Below are positions 16,363 to 24,764 of a stretch of DNA of 64,000 bases, one piece after another. Position 1 is the first letter of the stretch. Every line of letters starts with the position of its first letter. The stretch spans positions 1 through 64,000 of the forward strand of contig VGTH01000020.1 of NCBI GenBank assembly GCA_016874755.1. The letters run 5' to 3'. Source of the stretch: Deltaproteobacteria bacterium (GTDB lineage: Bacteria > Desulfobacterota > Binatia > UBA9968). The translations under genes were made by a program, and so were the position numbers. Below the pieces are notes generated by a model, which was not told where the DNA came from, did no database searches, and was given only the letters and a program-made list of their open reading frames with translations.

Positions 16363-18351
16363 ATGGCCTATCACGCTTTTGTTGCGATGCCGTTCGGTAT
16401 CAAGGAGCGGTTCGACGCCAATGGCGCCAAAGAGCAGATCGACTTCAACAAAGTCTACAGCGATCTGATCAGGCCGGCTTTGGAAAGCGCGGGTTTTACG
16501 GTGTTTCGCGCCGACGAAGAACGGAGCGCCGGCAATATTCGCACCGATATGTTTCAGGAATTGCTGCTGGCCGACCTGGTCGTCGCCGACTTGTCGATCG
16601 ACAATCCCAATGTTTGGTACGAGCTGGGCGTGCGCCACGCCTTGCGCCGCCGCGGTGTGATTCAGATTACCTGCCGCAGCGGGCCGACACCGTTTGACGT
16701 CTATACCGATCGGTCGTTGCGTTATCACATCAAGGCTGGCGCGGATAATCGCTTGGCGCCGGATCCGGATTTCGTCGAGATTGATAGAAAAGAAATCCGT
16801 GAATTTGCCGCGCAGACGATCAACTCCTGGTACGGCCGCAAGGTCAGTCCCGTGTATCATTTATTGCGCTATCTGCAGGAACCCGACTGGAAATCTTTGC
16901 GGGTCGAGGAAGCCCGCCAATTCTGGGAAGACTATGATCGCTATACGACCCGGATCGAAGTCGCGCGCAAGCGCCAGAAGCCCGGCGATATTCTAGTCTA
17001 TGCCGAGGAAGCGCCGACGCGCGTCTTTCGCGTTGAGACCTTTCAGGTTGCCGGCAGAGCCTTGCTGTCTTTAGGCCAGTTTCGTTTTGCCTTGGCGCAG
17101 TATGAAAACGCCCTCACTATCAAGCCCAATGATCTGGAGAGCCGGCGGCAGAAGGGGTTGTTGCTGGGCCGTCTGAAAAAGCATGATGAAGCCAAGGAAT
17201 GGGTCGAAACCGTACTGCGCGATTTTCCCGACGATGCCGAGAGTTGGGCGCTTTTGGGGCGAGTGGAGAAGGAAAACTGGGTCGACTTGTGGCGCAAAGA
17301 CGGCAAGAGCTCTGAGCAAATGCGCAAAGACGCGGGCGATGACGAAGCCTTGCTGCGTGAAGCGGTGAACGCCTACGCGACCGGCTATCGCAAAGATCCC
17401 AGCCATTTTTATTCCGGTATCAACGCGATCACGTTGCTCCACCTCCAAGCGCACCTAACCGGCAAACAAGAGCGTCTGGATGTGCGCAAAGAAATGGAAG
17501 GCGGCGTGCGTTGGGCGGTGCGCGGCGCCCTGGAGAAAGACCCCAAAGACTACTGGGCACGAGTTACCTTGGCTGAGTTGGAAGTCCTAGAGAGCGATAG
17601 CCCAATCGTTCAAAGTGCCTATCGCAGCGCCGTTGCGGTGGCGGAAAAAGACTGGTTCAAGTTGGTCTCTTCGCGCGATCAGTTGCACTTGCTGCAGGAC
17701 CTCGGTTTTCGCGCGGAGGCGGTAAAAACCGGTTTGAAGACTTTGGAGCGCGCGTTGAGCCGCATCACGGCGCCGGAGAAGGCCTGGGCACCGCGCCAAG
17801 TATTTCTTTTTAGTGGACACATGGTCGATGCCCCGGATCGTCCGCAGCCGCGCTTCCCGCCCGGCCAAGAAGCCGTCGCCGCGCAGGCAATTGCCGCGAA
17901 GCTGGCTGAGCTCGGCGCCGGTCCGGACGACATCGCGATTTGCGGCGGCGCTTGCGGCGGCGATCTGCTTTTCGCCGAAGCCTGCGTCGCGCGCGGGCTG
18001 CGTGTCGAGCTGCGCCTGGCTTATGATGAACCGACGTTCATCAAGCATTCGGTGGCATTTGCCGGCGACGCCTGGGTGGAGCGTTTTTACAAAGTGAAAG
18101 CACAGCCGAAAACCGCTGTCTTGATTATGGCCGATGAGCTTGGAGCTGTGCCCAAGGATGTTAACCACTACTCGCGCACCAATCTCTGGCAGCTCTATAG
18201 CGCACTCGCCTGGGGGCCGGAGAAAGTTCGCTTTGTCTGCCTGTGGAATCGCAAGGGCGGCGACGGTCCGGGCGGCACCGAGCATATGCACGACACGGTG
18301 CAGAGCTACTCGGGGCGGGTCCACGTGCTCGATACGACGAAGCTTTGGTAG
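16363..18351 (+). CDS. Deoxyribosyltransferase-like / TPR / SLOG-like protein
   Basis: 662 residues with three modules. Residues 1-150 carry FVAMPFG, FTVFRADEERSAGNIRTD and VVADLSIDNPNVWYELGVR; the last matches the catalytic Asn-Glu motif (Glu87) of nucleoside 2-deoxyribosyltransferase and related TIR-like domains. Residues 220-465 contain TPR-like helical repeats of the type seen in TRAFs-binding (DUF4071) proteins. Residues 478-662 look like a Rossmann SLOG-like domain, with FLFSGHMVD and the glycine motif CGGACGGDLLFAEA. SLOG, deoxyribosyltransferase and TPR modules are known parts of nucleotide-centred conflict systems. AGGAG precedes the ATG. The patatin gene starts 13 bp downstream, so the two are almost certainly co-translated. 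The arrangement as a whole is not one I know. Confidence 0.75.
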   Translation: MAYHAFVAMPFGIKERFDANGAKEQIDFNKVYSDLIRPALESAGFTVFRADEERSAGNIRTDMFQELLLADLVVADLSIDNPNVWYELGVRHALRRRGVIQITCRSGPTPFDVYTDRSLRYHIKAGADNRLAPDPDFVEIDRKEIREFAAQTINSWYGRKVSPVYHLLRYLQEPDWKSLRVEEARQFWEDYDRYTTRIEVARKRQKPGDILVYAEEAPTRVFRVETFQVAGRALLSLGQFRFALAQYENALTIKPNDLESRRQKGLLLGRLKKHDEAKEWVETVLRDFPDDAESWALLGRVEKENWVDLWRKDGKSSEQMRKDAGDDEALLREAVNAYATGYRKDPSHFYSGINAITLLHLQAHLTGKQERLDVRKEMEGGVRWAVRGALEKDPKDYWARVTLAELEVLESDSPIVQSAYRSAVAVAEKDWFKLVSSRDQLHLLQDLGFRAEAVKTGLKTLERALSRITAPEKAWAPRQVFLFSGHMVDAPDRPQPRFPPGQEAVAAQAIAAKLAELGAGPDDIAICGGACGGDLLFAEACVARGLRVELRLAYDEPTFIKHSVAFAGDAWVERFYKVKAQPKTAVLIMADELGAVPKDVNHYSRTNLWQLYSALAWGPEKVRFVCLWNRKGGDGPGGTEHMHDTVQSYSGRVHVLDTTKLW

Positions 18352-18364
18352 TCGAGGAATCGAT

Positions 18365-19477
18365 ATGAGTCTTGCAGACAGAATCGCAGCCAAAGGTCCA
18401 AAGAAAATACTCGCCCTCGACGGCGGCGGTATTCGCGGCATCCTAACGGTCGAGATTCTAGCTGAAATCGAACGGTTGCTGCGCCAGAGGGCGGGCGGGC
18501 AAGCCGACTTCGTGCTTGCCGATTATTTTGATTTCTTTGCCGGCACGAGCACCGGCGCGATTATCGCGGCCTGTCTTTCTTGGGGCATGACGGTGGGCAA
18601 AGTGCGCCAGTTTTATCTCGACAACGGCAAGGAGATGTTCGACAAGGCATCGCTCCTGCGGCGCCATCGTTACAAGTTTGAAGACGAAAAACTGTCCAAT
18701 CGCCTGAGAGAAGAATTCGGCGCCGACACAACTCTCGGTACGGATAAGCTGCGCAGTTTGCTTATGTGCGTGATGCGCAATGCCAGCACGGATTCGCCGT
18801 GGCCGGTCTCCAACAACCCGCATGCGAAATACAACAATCGCAGTCGACAGGATTGCAACTTGAACCTGCCACTCTGGCAACTGATTCGCGCGAGTACCGC
18901 GGCGCCGACCTATTTTCCGCCAGAGGTAGTGCAGATCGGTGACAAGGAGTTTATCTTCGTCGACGGCGGCATCACCATGTACAACAATCCAGCGTTTCAG
19001 GCGTTCCTCATGGCAACCGTCGAGCCTTACAACATAGATTGGCCCACCGGCGCAGACAAAACGTTGATCGTTTCAGTCGGCACTGGCACCAGCCCGGACG
19101 CGAACAAGGATCTGAAGCCCGAAGAAATGAATCTACTTTACAACGCCGGCTCCATACCGTCGGCTCTGATGTCTGCAGCGTTGAACGAACAAGACTTTCT
19201 CTGTCGCGTGTTCGGCAACTGCTTGGCGGGTGGTCCGCTGGACCGCGAAATCGGTGACATGATCGGCAAGCGCGGACCGGTCAAAGACAAACTGTTTACC
19301 TATATGCGTTTCAACGCGGAATTGACGCGCAGCGGGCTCGATACACTTGGGCTAAATGACATTGAACCGAAAAACGTCCAGCAATTGGATTCCATTGAAT
19401 TTATTCCAGACTTGCAGCGCGTGGGCCAAGCCGTCGCAGCACAAAAAGTAAAAGCGGAGCATTTCAGTGGATTCTAA
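18365..19477 (+). CDS. Patatin-like phospholipase
   Basis: 370 residues of the patatin family of Ser-Asp lipid acyl hydrolases. The oxyanion loop DGGGIRG is at residues 19-25, the nucleophile Ser62 lies in GTSTG (60-64), RASTAAPTYFPP spans 175-186, and the catalytic Asp200 lies in DGGITMYNN. Similar patatins are effectors in anti-phage systems such as CBASS (CapV), where they degrade the membrane of infected cells, but no CD-NTase gene lies nearby. The ATG at 18365 is preceded by GAGG; the open frame extends further upstream but overlaps the previous gene. It sits in a tight unit with the sensor-like gene and 2.1 kb downstream of the TIR gene. Confidence 0.85.
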   Translation: MSLADRIAAKGPKKILALDGGGIRGILTVEILAEIERLLRQRAGGQADFVLADYFDFFAGTSTGAIIAACLSWGMTVGKVRQFYLDNGKEMFDKASLLRRHRYKFEDEKLSNRLREEFGADTTLGTDKLRSLLMCVMRNASTDSPWPVSNNPHAKYNNRSRQDCNLNLPLWQLIRASTAAPTYFPPEVVQIGDKEFIFVDGGITMYNNPAFQAFLMATVEPYNIDWPTGADKTLIVSVGTGTSPDANKDLKPEEMNLLYNAGSIPSALMSAALNEQDFLCRVFGNCLAGGPLDREIGDMIGKRGPVKDKLFTYMRFNAELTRSGLDTLGLNDIEPKNVQQLDSIEFIPDLQRVGQAVAAQKVKAEHFSGF

Positions 19478-19575
19478 ACTTTGCTTTCTGCTTCATAACT
19501 CTGCCGTGGCGCGCTCAAGGCCAGTGGAGTTCTTGACCCGATAGTTAGCGCTCTATATCCTCACTCCCAGCGAAT

Positions 19576-20688
19576 ATGGACCAGGAAATTATTTCCCGCT
19601 TGAAGAAGCGCATCAGCGCTGAAGGGCTCGACGCCATCGTCGCGCTCTCTCCGGAAAACGTCGCCTACGTCTCTGGCTTCGTGGTGCCGTCGCAGTCGCT
19701 GATGCGCTGGCGCCATGCCGCAGTGATCGTTACTGCCAATGGCAAAATCTCCATGGTGGCCATCGACATGGAAGCGACGACGGTGCGCGCGCATGCGGGT
19801 ATCGACGATTTGCGCATCTACCGGGAGTTTTCCGACGATCCGATGGACAAGCTGTCGGAGGCTCTCCAGGATCTAAAACTCGACTGTGCCAAAGTGGCTG
19901 TCGAGATGGAGTTTCTGCCAGCCAAGGATTTTGCCACTCTGCAAAAGAATTTGCCCAACGTGAATTGGATGGCGGCTGACGCGATTTTTAACAAAGCGCG
20001 TCAGATCAAGACTCCCGGCGAGCTGGCGCTCCTGCGCTCGCTCAGCAAGTTGACCGACAATGCGATAGGGACGGCATTGCGCTCGGCCAAGGTCGGCATG
20101 AGCGAGCTGGAGCTTGCTGGGACATTGTTGAAAACCTTGTTTGCCGGCGGGGCTGAGAGCTATAAGCTCATGATCATCGCCTCCGGCGAGCGCAGCGAGT
20201 TTCCCAATGTCGGGCCCACCGACCGCAGGCTTAAGCACGGCGACATCATTCGCATGGAGATCTTCGGGCAGAAGTTTGGTTATTTGACCGGCATTTGCCG
20301 CACCGCGGTGGTCGGCGATGCGACGCCGGAGCAATATAAGATTTGGTCAAACCTGATCGAATGCAAATATCTGGTCATGGACTTGATCAAACCGGGCGCG
20401 AGCTGCCCGGAGATTTACCGAAAGTTTTTAGAGAAATTCAGCCAGCTCGGCTTCGAGCCGATCAGTTTCGTCGCCCATGGCATTGGGCTGTATTTACACG
20501 AAGAGCCCTACATGGGGCGCTACGGCAACGAAATTGTCGAAGCGGGGATGGTCGGTGCCTTTGAGCCGTTGGTCTATATTCCTGGCCGCTTCGGCATGCA
20601 GAACAAAGACATGTTCGCGGTTTCAGAGAAGGGCTGTGAATTGCTGTCGGATGTGACGCCGACGGATACGTTGTTGAGAGTGGGGTAG
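19576..20688 (+). CDS. M24 (pita-bread) family protein, degenerate metal site
   Basis: 370 residues with the creatinase-type N-terminal domain (1-145) and the M24 pita-bread fold (150-370). The standard metal ligands are Asp, Asp, His, Glu, Glu. Here the first Asp position is Glu228 (MEIFG), the second is Gly239 (TGICRT), while His301, His308, Glu330 and Glu351 remain. Loss of the second Asp argues against a normal dimetal aminopeptidase. Metal-poor M24 relatives include creatinase, so hydrolysis of a C-N bond or a lyase role is possible. No clear ribosome site precedes the ATG. It is followed by the enolase-superfamily gene, suggesting a shared catabolic role. Confidence 0.8.
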   Translation: MDQEIISRLKKRISAEGLDAIVALSPENVAYVSGFVVPSQSLMRWRHAAVIVTANGKISMVAIDMEATTVRAHAGIDDLRIYREFSDDPMDKLSEALQDLKLDCAKVAVEMEFLPAKDFATLQKNLPNVNWMAADAIFNKARQIKTPGELALLRSLSKLTDNAIGTALRSAKVGMSELELAGTLLKTLFAGGAESYKLMIIASGERSEFPNVGPTDRRLKHGDIIRMEIFGQKFGYLTGICRTAVVGDATPEQYKIWSNLIECKYLVMDLIKPGASCPEIYRKFLEKFSQLGFEPISFVAHGIGLYLHEEPYMGRYGNEIVEAGMVGAFEPLVYIPGRFGMQNKDMFAVSEKGCELLSDVTPTDTLLRVG

Positions 20689-20696
20689 TTCGGATT

Positions 20697-20745
20697 TATC
20701 TCGCGCAGAGGGCGCAAAGAAAGAGGCGTGCTCGGAGCGGGGAAA
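20697..20745. repeat. Single arm of CGCAGAG-type repeat
   Basis: CGCGCAGAGGGCGCAAAG words in the 91-bp gap before the enolase-superfamily gene; no complementary arm is visible. It belongs to the same family as 4086-4162. Confidence 0.45.
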
Positions 20746-20779
20746 GCATTGTAAGAATTAGAGACTGTTTTCAGGCCAC

Positions 20780-21937
20780 ATGAAGATTACCAAAATCGAA
20801 ACGATTCCCATTCGCTTGCCAACCCGACGGGTGCACCAGTGGGCCAGTTTGACGACACCGATTGGTGTCTACGTCATCGTCAAAGTTCACACCGATCAGG
20901 GGTTGGTCGGCCTGGGCGAAGCGCCGGTGCTGAAAGACTGGGGCGGCGACAACGGCAAGTATTTCGGCGAGACGCCGAAGACCACCGCGCACATCATCAA
21001 CGATATTCTCGCGCCGGCTTTGAAAGACCAGGACCCGGCGCGTTTTGAGGCGATCCACGGGCTGATGGACAAAGCCGTGAAAGGTTACCCGTATTGCAAG
21101 GCGGCCATCGATGGCGCGTTGTACGACGTTGTTGGCAAGGCGCTGGGCGTGCCGGCCTATCAACTGCTCGGTGGTCTGTTTCGCGACCGGGTGCCGATTG
21201 CGCATAGCCTGGGTCTGATGGAGATCGAGAAGGCAGTTGACGAAGCCAAGCAGGCTATCGCCGAAGGTGTAAAGACCATCAAGCTTAAAGGCGGAGTTGA
21301 AGCCAAGCGCGATGTTGAACTAGTGAAGCAGGTTCGCAAGGCCATCGGTCCAGATCTGAACATTTGTGTGGACGCGAACCAGGGCTATCCGACGCCGAAG
21401 GCGGCGGTGAAGATCACCAAGGCGATGGAAGAGTTTAATCTGCTTTATATGGAACAGCCGGTGGAAGGCATTGACCGCATGGCGGAAGTGGCGGCACGCG
21501 TCGACACGCCGATCATGGCCGACGAAAGCGCCTGGACGGCGGAGGATGTACTGGAGATCATCAAGAAGAAAGCGGCCGACGTAATTTCGATCTATACGAC
21601 CAAGCCAGGCGGTATGTTCAAAGGGAAAAAAGTCGCCGCGGTGGCGGAAGCTGCCGGTTTGAAGTGTAACGTCAACGGCTCGGTGGAAACCGGCGTCGGC
21701 AACGCCGCCAATATTCATCTCGCCGCTTCGACCGGAGTCGTTACGTATGGCTGCGTGGTGCCGGTGTCGTCGCCCAAAGAAAAAGCCAAGCAGGGTATCG
21801 CCGGGATTTACTATCAAGACGATATCATCAGCGAGCCGTTTGCTTTCGACAATGGTGACGTGATCGTCTCATCGAAGCCCGGGTTAGGGATTGAGCTCGA
21901 CGAAGGCAAGCTGAAACATTATCGGATCGATTTGTAA
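20780..21937 (+). CDS. Mandelate racemase/muconate lactonizing enzyme family
   Basis: 385 residues of the enolase superfamily. The capping domain occupies about 1-125 and the (beta/alpha)7 barrel about 130-375. Catalytic and metal residues are visible: K168-x-K170 (general base), D198 with N200 (VDANQGY), E225 (YMEQPV), D248/E249 (ADESAWT), K275 and E303. This set matches the muconate-lactonizing type more than the mandelate-racemase His-Asp dyad. The enzyme would abstract an alpha-proton from a carboxylate, for cycloisomerisation, epimerisation or dehydration. The next gene starts 2 bp after its stop, so at least three genes form an operon here. The substrate is unknown. Confidence 0.87.
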   Translation: MKITKIETIPIRLPTRRVHQWASLTTPIGVYVIVKVHTDQGLVGLGEAPVLKDWGGDNGKYFGETPKTTAHIINDILAPALKDQDPARFEAIHGLMDKAVKGYPYCKAAIDGALYDVVGKALGVPAYQLLGGLFRDRVPIAHSLGLMEIEKAVDEAKQAIAEGVKTIKLKGGVEAKRDVELVKQVRKAIGPDLNICVDANQGYPTPKAAVKITKAMEEFNLLYMEQPVEGIDRMAEVAARVDTPIMADESAWTAEDVLEIIKKKAADVISIYTTKPGGMFKGKKVAAVAEAAGLKCNVNGSVETGVGNAANIHLAASTGVVTYGCVVPVSSPKEKAKQGIAGIYYQDDIISEPFAFDNGDVIVSSKPGLGIELDEGKLKHYRIDL

Positions 21938-21939
21938 GC

Positions 21940-22353
21940 GTGAATCCAAGTGCGCCGCCGGAATTATCGTTGGAGCAGATCGCGGTTGAGCCGCGTGAAA
22001 TCGCTGGCGAGTGGCGTGTGACTTTTCGTGTGGTTAATCGTGGGGCAGGACGACTAGAAATCGACGCCGCGCGCCTGCCGCATGGGCAGTTCAAGTCGGA
22101 AAATATTCGCTTCGCCCGACCGCTGCTGCTCGATGCTCAAGCCGATGCTAACTTCACAGCAGAAGTTCACTGTAAAGAACCGCCGGGGTTGGTGACGGAG
22201 AATGCCTTCGTGCTTCTGTACGTTCGGTACCTGGGTGAAAGCTGGCGCATTTTCGTTCGTGTTCGGGTCGTGGTGGATAAAAATGGTTTGCCGGATAGCG
22301 CGGTGGAGTCCATCACCGTGCAACAAGTCGGATTTTCCGGAGTGGCGACATGA
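21940..22353 (+). CDS. Beta-rich hypothetical protein
   Basis: 137 residues from a GTG start 2 bp after the preceding stop. Alternating hydrophobic strands (WRVTFRVVNRG, RLEIDAARLPHG, FVLLYVRYLG, WRIFVRVRVVVD) suggest an immunoglobulin-like or CARDB-like beta sandwich. No signal peptide is present. I do not recognise a named family. Its stop overlaps the next ATG (ATGA at 22350), so it is translationally coupled to the candidate selenoprotein and to the enolase-family gene upstream. A structural or substrate-binding partner role is inference from position only. Confidence 0.6.
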   Translation: MNPSAPPELSLEQIAVEPREIAGEWRVTFRVVNRGAGRLEIDAARLPHGQFKSENIRFARPLLLDAQADANFTAEVHCKEPPGLVTENAFVLLYVRYLGESWRIFVRVRVVVDKNGLPDSAVESITVQQVGFSGVAT

Positions 22354-22568
22354 GCAAAGAAGACGATCTCTACATTCTCAAACGCATGCGCGGCTGACAC
22401 AGCAATTGAGGCCTGGGCTTCGAAGAGACCACGGGCATGGTCTCCAACGCTGTTAGAAAGTCACAAGACGAAGTCGTCGCGGCGTTAAAGCGCCTGCGCG
22501 CCAATCACAGCGACGACGCGGAATACAAGGGATTGCGAAGAGATTTGCCGAAGGAATGGCCGATCTGA
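22350..22568 (+). CDS. Candidate selenoprotein with two in-frame TGA codons
   Basis: An ATG overlapping the upstream stop (ATGA) opens a 73-codon frame that begins MSKEDDLYILKRMRG, meets TGA at 22395-22397 and again at 22407-22409 (a U-x3-U arrangement), then continues GLGFEETTGMVSNAVRKS to KEWPI and a final TGA at 22566. Codons on both sides of the TGAs show the high third-position GC of neighbouring genes, so the whole stretch looks coding. A perfect 7-bp hairpin with loop CGGGCA begins 15 nt after the second TGA, within the range expected of a bacterial SECIS. A C-x3-C ancestor would make a redox or metal site. The alternative is a small pseudogene with two nonsense codons. I do not recognise the family, and no sel genes lie in this window. 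Confidence 0.5.
22425..22444 (+). promoter_or_regulatory. SECIS-like hairpin
   Basis: GAGACCA (22425-22431) pairs perfectly with TGGTCTC (22438-22444) around the 6-nt loop CGGGCA. The loop starts 22 nt after the second TGA and 34 nt after the first; both are within the spacing usually accepted for bacterial SECIS (about 16-37 nt). It has a G in the first two loop positions. One hairpin could therefore serve both codons. The stem is short, so this remains a prediction. Confidence 0.45.
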
Positions 22569-22571
22569 GGT

Positions 22572-22745
22572 GAGTTTCGTGTTCCGAGTTTCGGGTTTCG
22601 GGTTGCCGGAACGCGAAGCCTGAGACTTTGAACCAAAAACTCAGACCTCTTCCCCCGCCTCGGGGGAAGATTGAAATGGGGGCTCGTTGCAGAGCGCGTG
22701 TCTGCCCTCTCTCTAACTCTCCCCCGAAACGGGGGCGAGAATCGG
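22572..22745. repeat. Two repeat families in a 222-bp gap
   Basis: First a GAGTTTCG/GGGTTTCGGG short-period arm (22572-22612), the same family as 24765-24840. Then CCCCCGCCTCGGGGGAAG (about 22650-22670) and CTCTCCCCCGAAACGGGGG (about 22718-22738), two hairpins of the CCCCGxxTCGGGGG type also seen near 41638. The remainder of the gap holds no gene. Confidence 0.6.
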
Positions 22746-22790
22746 ATTGCCTTTATCGCTTCGCTCTTGGCTTTCTCCTCTGGCTCCCTG

Positions 22791-23546
22791 CTACGAACGC
22801 AGCCGCACTTGAGGTTGACGTAGATTCAGGTTGGCGACCCCGCCCCAAAACTCCCGCTTGCCAGTCATCGCCTGCACGTGGCCGTCCCATTCGAGGGTGA
22901 ACGCAGTCAATCCCAGTTTGACCGCGGCGCGGATTTTGTTCTGTGTCACCTCGTCGGTGGCAAGTTGGCGAATCGCGGCGATTTGCCGGCTGCCGTGGCC
23001 TTCGTCCTGGGCGGCGTGCAACTGGTACGTCGCCGCGGCGCGTGGGGAAAATTTGTAGAACTCGGTCAGCTCGCGATACACTTTTTCGGAAATCTTTCCC
23101 GCACCGCCCAGTTGGCTTTCGACAAAGGCGAGCATGGCGACGCCTTCCAAAGCTGAGCGTCGCTGGCAGCAGCCGATGATCATTTCGATCGCCGCCAGCG
23201 TGCCTGGCGCCGGCTCGGCATTGTCCGCTGCTTCGCGCGTGATGCCGCCTTCTTCGAGAAACTGCAGCATGATGTCGACATGCGTGCGCTTGCCGCCGAG
23301 CTCTTCCATGAAATTTTCCAGCACGGTTTCCATGACAGCGTATTCTTTGGCGGATACGGCGTTGATCGCCATGTAACCAAAGAAAATCGGGTTGGTGCGC
23401 ACGCGCAGGTAGTGCTGCACCTCGCCAAGAATAATCTGCTCCTTGCGCCAGCGATGCTTGATGATGCCGTCGAACCAGGGGTGCTGCTCCATCGGCACTT
23501 CGGCGGCGTAGGACCAGAGTTCTTCGATGAATCGATCTTGGGTCAT
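22791..23546 (-). CDS. Heme-oxygenase-fold (PqqC/TENA-like) metalloprotein
   Basis: About 251 residues. The helical pattern and motifs QHPWFDGIIKHRW, QIILGEVQHYLRV, MEELGGKRTHVDIML and HAAQDEGHGSRQ fit the PqqC/TENA/heme-oxygenase-like diiron oxygenase superfamily. The Glu and His residues in GEVQHY and DEGHG are candidate metal ligands. Members oxidise small molecules or act in cofactor synthesis; a specific reaction cannot be given. The start is the ATG at 23546, preceded by GGGAGG; the open frame extends about 30 codons further but without a ribosome site. The amidohydrolase upstream is on the same strand but separated by a clear terminator. Confidence 0.7.
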   Translation of the reverse strand: MTQDRFIEELWSYAAEVPMEQHPWFDGIIKHRWRKEQIILGEVQHYLRVRTNPIFFGYMAINAVSAKEYAVMETVLENFMEELGGKRTHVDIMLQFLEEGGITREAADNAEPAPGTLAAIEMIIGCCQRRSALEGVAMLAFVESQLGGAGKISEKVYRELTEFYKFSPRAAATYQLHAAQDEGHGSRQIAAIRQLATDEVTQNKIRAAVKLGLTAFTLEWDGHVQAMTGKREFWGGVANLNLRQPQVRLRS

Positions 23547-23583
23547 GGCGTGCCTCCCTTGGTGCCAGCTTAGTCGTTTCGCG

Positions 23584-23622
23584 AAAAAACAAAAAGGCCG
23601 AGCGAACGGAGTTCGCTCGGCC
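23584..23622 (-). terminator. Rho-independent terminator of the amidohydrolase gene
   Basis: On the minus strand a perfect 12-bp GC-rich stem (23611-23622 with 23596-23607, 3-nt loop) is followed directly by a TTTTTGTTTTTT tract. It lies 26 bp after the stop of the gene ending at 23648. Confidence 0.88.
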
Positions 23623-23647
23623 CGTTTGTCACTGTCGAGCAAAGAGC

Positions 23648-24745
23648 TTACCCAACGGCGCGAATTTTCGTGTCGCCCTTCTCCACCCGCGCCTTCAGGC
23701 GCGGGTAGAAACGCAGCGGGTTGTCCCAGAAGATTTTTCGTTTCAGCTCGTCGCTCACGTCCTTGCGGTTGATCAAGTTTGGAATGTCATGGCTAAAGTC
23801 GCGCTGGTCGCGCTCGTGGGGGTAATCCGACGCCCAAATGAGCGTGTTGTCGTTGGCGACCTGTGCGGCCAAGGGTAAGGCGGATTCTTCGACTTCGACG
23901 GCGAAGAAAATATTGCCTTTCTTCACATATTCGCTCGGTCTCAGTTTGCAGCGCGGCGAGTAGTGGCCTTTGCGTTCTTGCTCCTCATCCATGCGGTCCA
24001 TCATGTAAGGCAGCCAGCCGACGCCGCATTCGATGCAGCCGAATTTGAGATTGGGATAAAGCTCGAAGACGCCTTCGAACATCAGTGAAACGAAATGGCG
24101 AATCTGCGCGAAGGGATGTTCCAAGGTGTGACCAATGGTAAAATTATTCACCATGTCGAGCCCCAGCGCTGGCGTGCTGAGGCCGCCATGGGTGGAGATC
24201 GGCACGTCGAGTCTTTGGGCCTCTTCCCAAAGCGGGTAGAAATCGGCGCCACTGTAGAGCCGCCCGCCCGGTGCGACCGCCGGCAACACGGCGCCCACCA
24301 TGCCCAAGTCGTTCACCGCTCGGCGCAATTCTTTCACTGCTTCGCCGATGTCCTGAATCGGCAGTAGAGCCACGCCCACTAGCCGCGGGCTGACGGCCAT
24401 GAATTTGTTGTAGAGCCAATCGTTGTAGGCGCGCGCCATGCAAATGGCCCAGTCGTGATCTTGAATCGCGCCGTGGGTGAGCCCCTGGGTTGGATAGAGA
24501 ACCGTCAGCTCGATCTTATTGATATCGAGGAAGCGCAACCAATCTTGCGCATTGGGGCCGGTGCCGCCGCCGGCCCAGCCGCCTTTTTTGCGCAGCGAGC
24601 GCAGAAAGCCGTCCATCGTAAGACCCGGCCAAAACGAATAGCTCTGGTGCCATTCGAGGTCGTTGTACGGCGCGCCGATAAATTCGCGCAGCTCGCTGTC
24701 GAGCTCCATGACGTGGCCGTCGGCGTCGATGATGCGGTAGTCCAT
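23648..24745 (-). CDS. Amidohydrolase-2 family protein
   Basis: 365 residues. It begins MDYRIIDADGHVMELD with the first metal motif as D-G-H, continues with AYNDWLYNKFM, LLPIQDIGEAVKELRRAVNDLG, the STHGG strand His, a GCIECGVGWLPYMMDRMDEE strand, and WASDYPHERD near residue 310. It resembles the 4189 and 36325 genes. A metal-dependent hydrolase or decarboxylase of a cyclic acid is expected. The open frame extends 22 codons further, but the ATG at 24745 follows GGAGGG and the extension only translates a repeat arm. A strong terminator follows the stop codon. Confidence 0.85.
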   Translation of the reverse strand: MDYRIIDADGHVMELDSELREFIGAPYNDLEWHQSYSFWPGLTMDGFLRSLRKKGGWAGGGTGPNAQDWLRFLDINKIELTVLYPTQGLTHGAIQDHDWAICMARAYNDWLYNKFMAVSPRLVGVALLPIQDIGEAVKELRRAVNDLGMVGAVLPAVAPGGRLYSGADFYPLWEEAQRLDVPISTHGGLSTPALGLDMVNNFTIGHTLEHPFAQIRHFVSLMFEGVFELYPNLKFGCIECGVGWLPYMMDRMDEEQERKGHYSPRCKLRPSEYVKKGNIFFAVEVEESALPLAAQVANDNTLIWASDYPHERDQRDFSHDIPNLINRKDVSDELKRKIFWDNPLRFYPRLKARVEKGDTKIRAVG

Positions 24746-24764
24746 GAAAACCCTCCGGGTTTTT

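Noticed and set aside
18134-18364. Longer start for the patatin gene
   Set aside because: It would overlap the end of the 662-residue gene for over 200 bp, while the ATG at 18365 has a ribosome site and fits the family start.
15290-19477. CBASS system
   Set aside because: A patatin is present but no CD-NTase, ubiquitin-like or cap gene was found, so the CBASS label is not supported.
22350-22568. Recoded genetic code with TGA as an amino acid
   Set aside because: TGA ends several clear genes here (for example at 697 and 10668), so a global TGA reassignment is unlikely. A selenocysteine or pseudogene reading is preferred.
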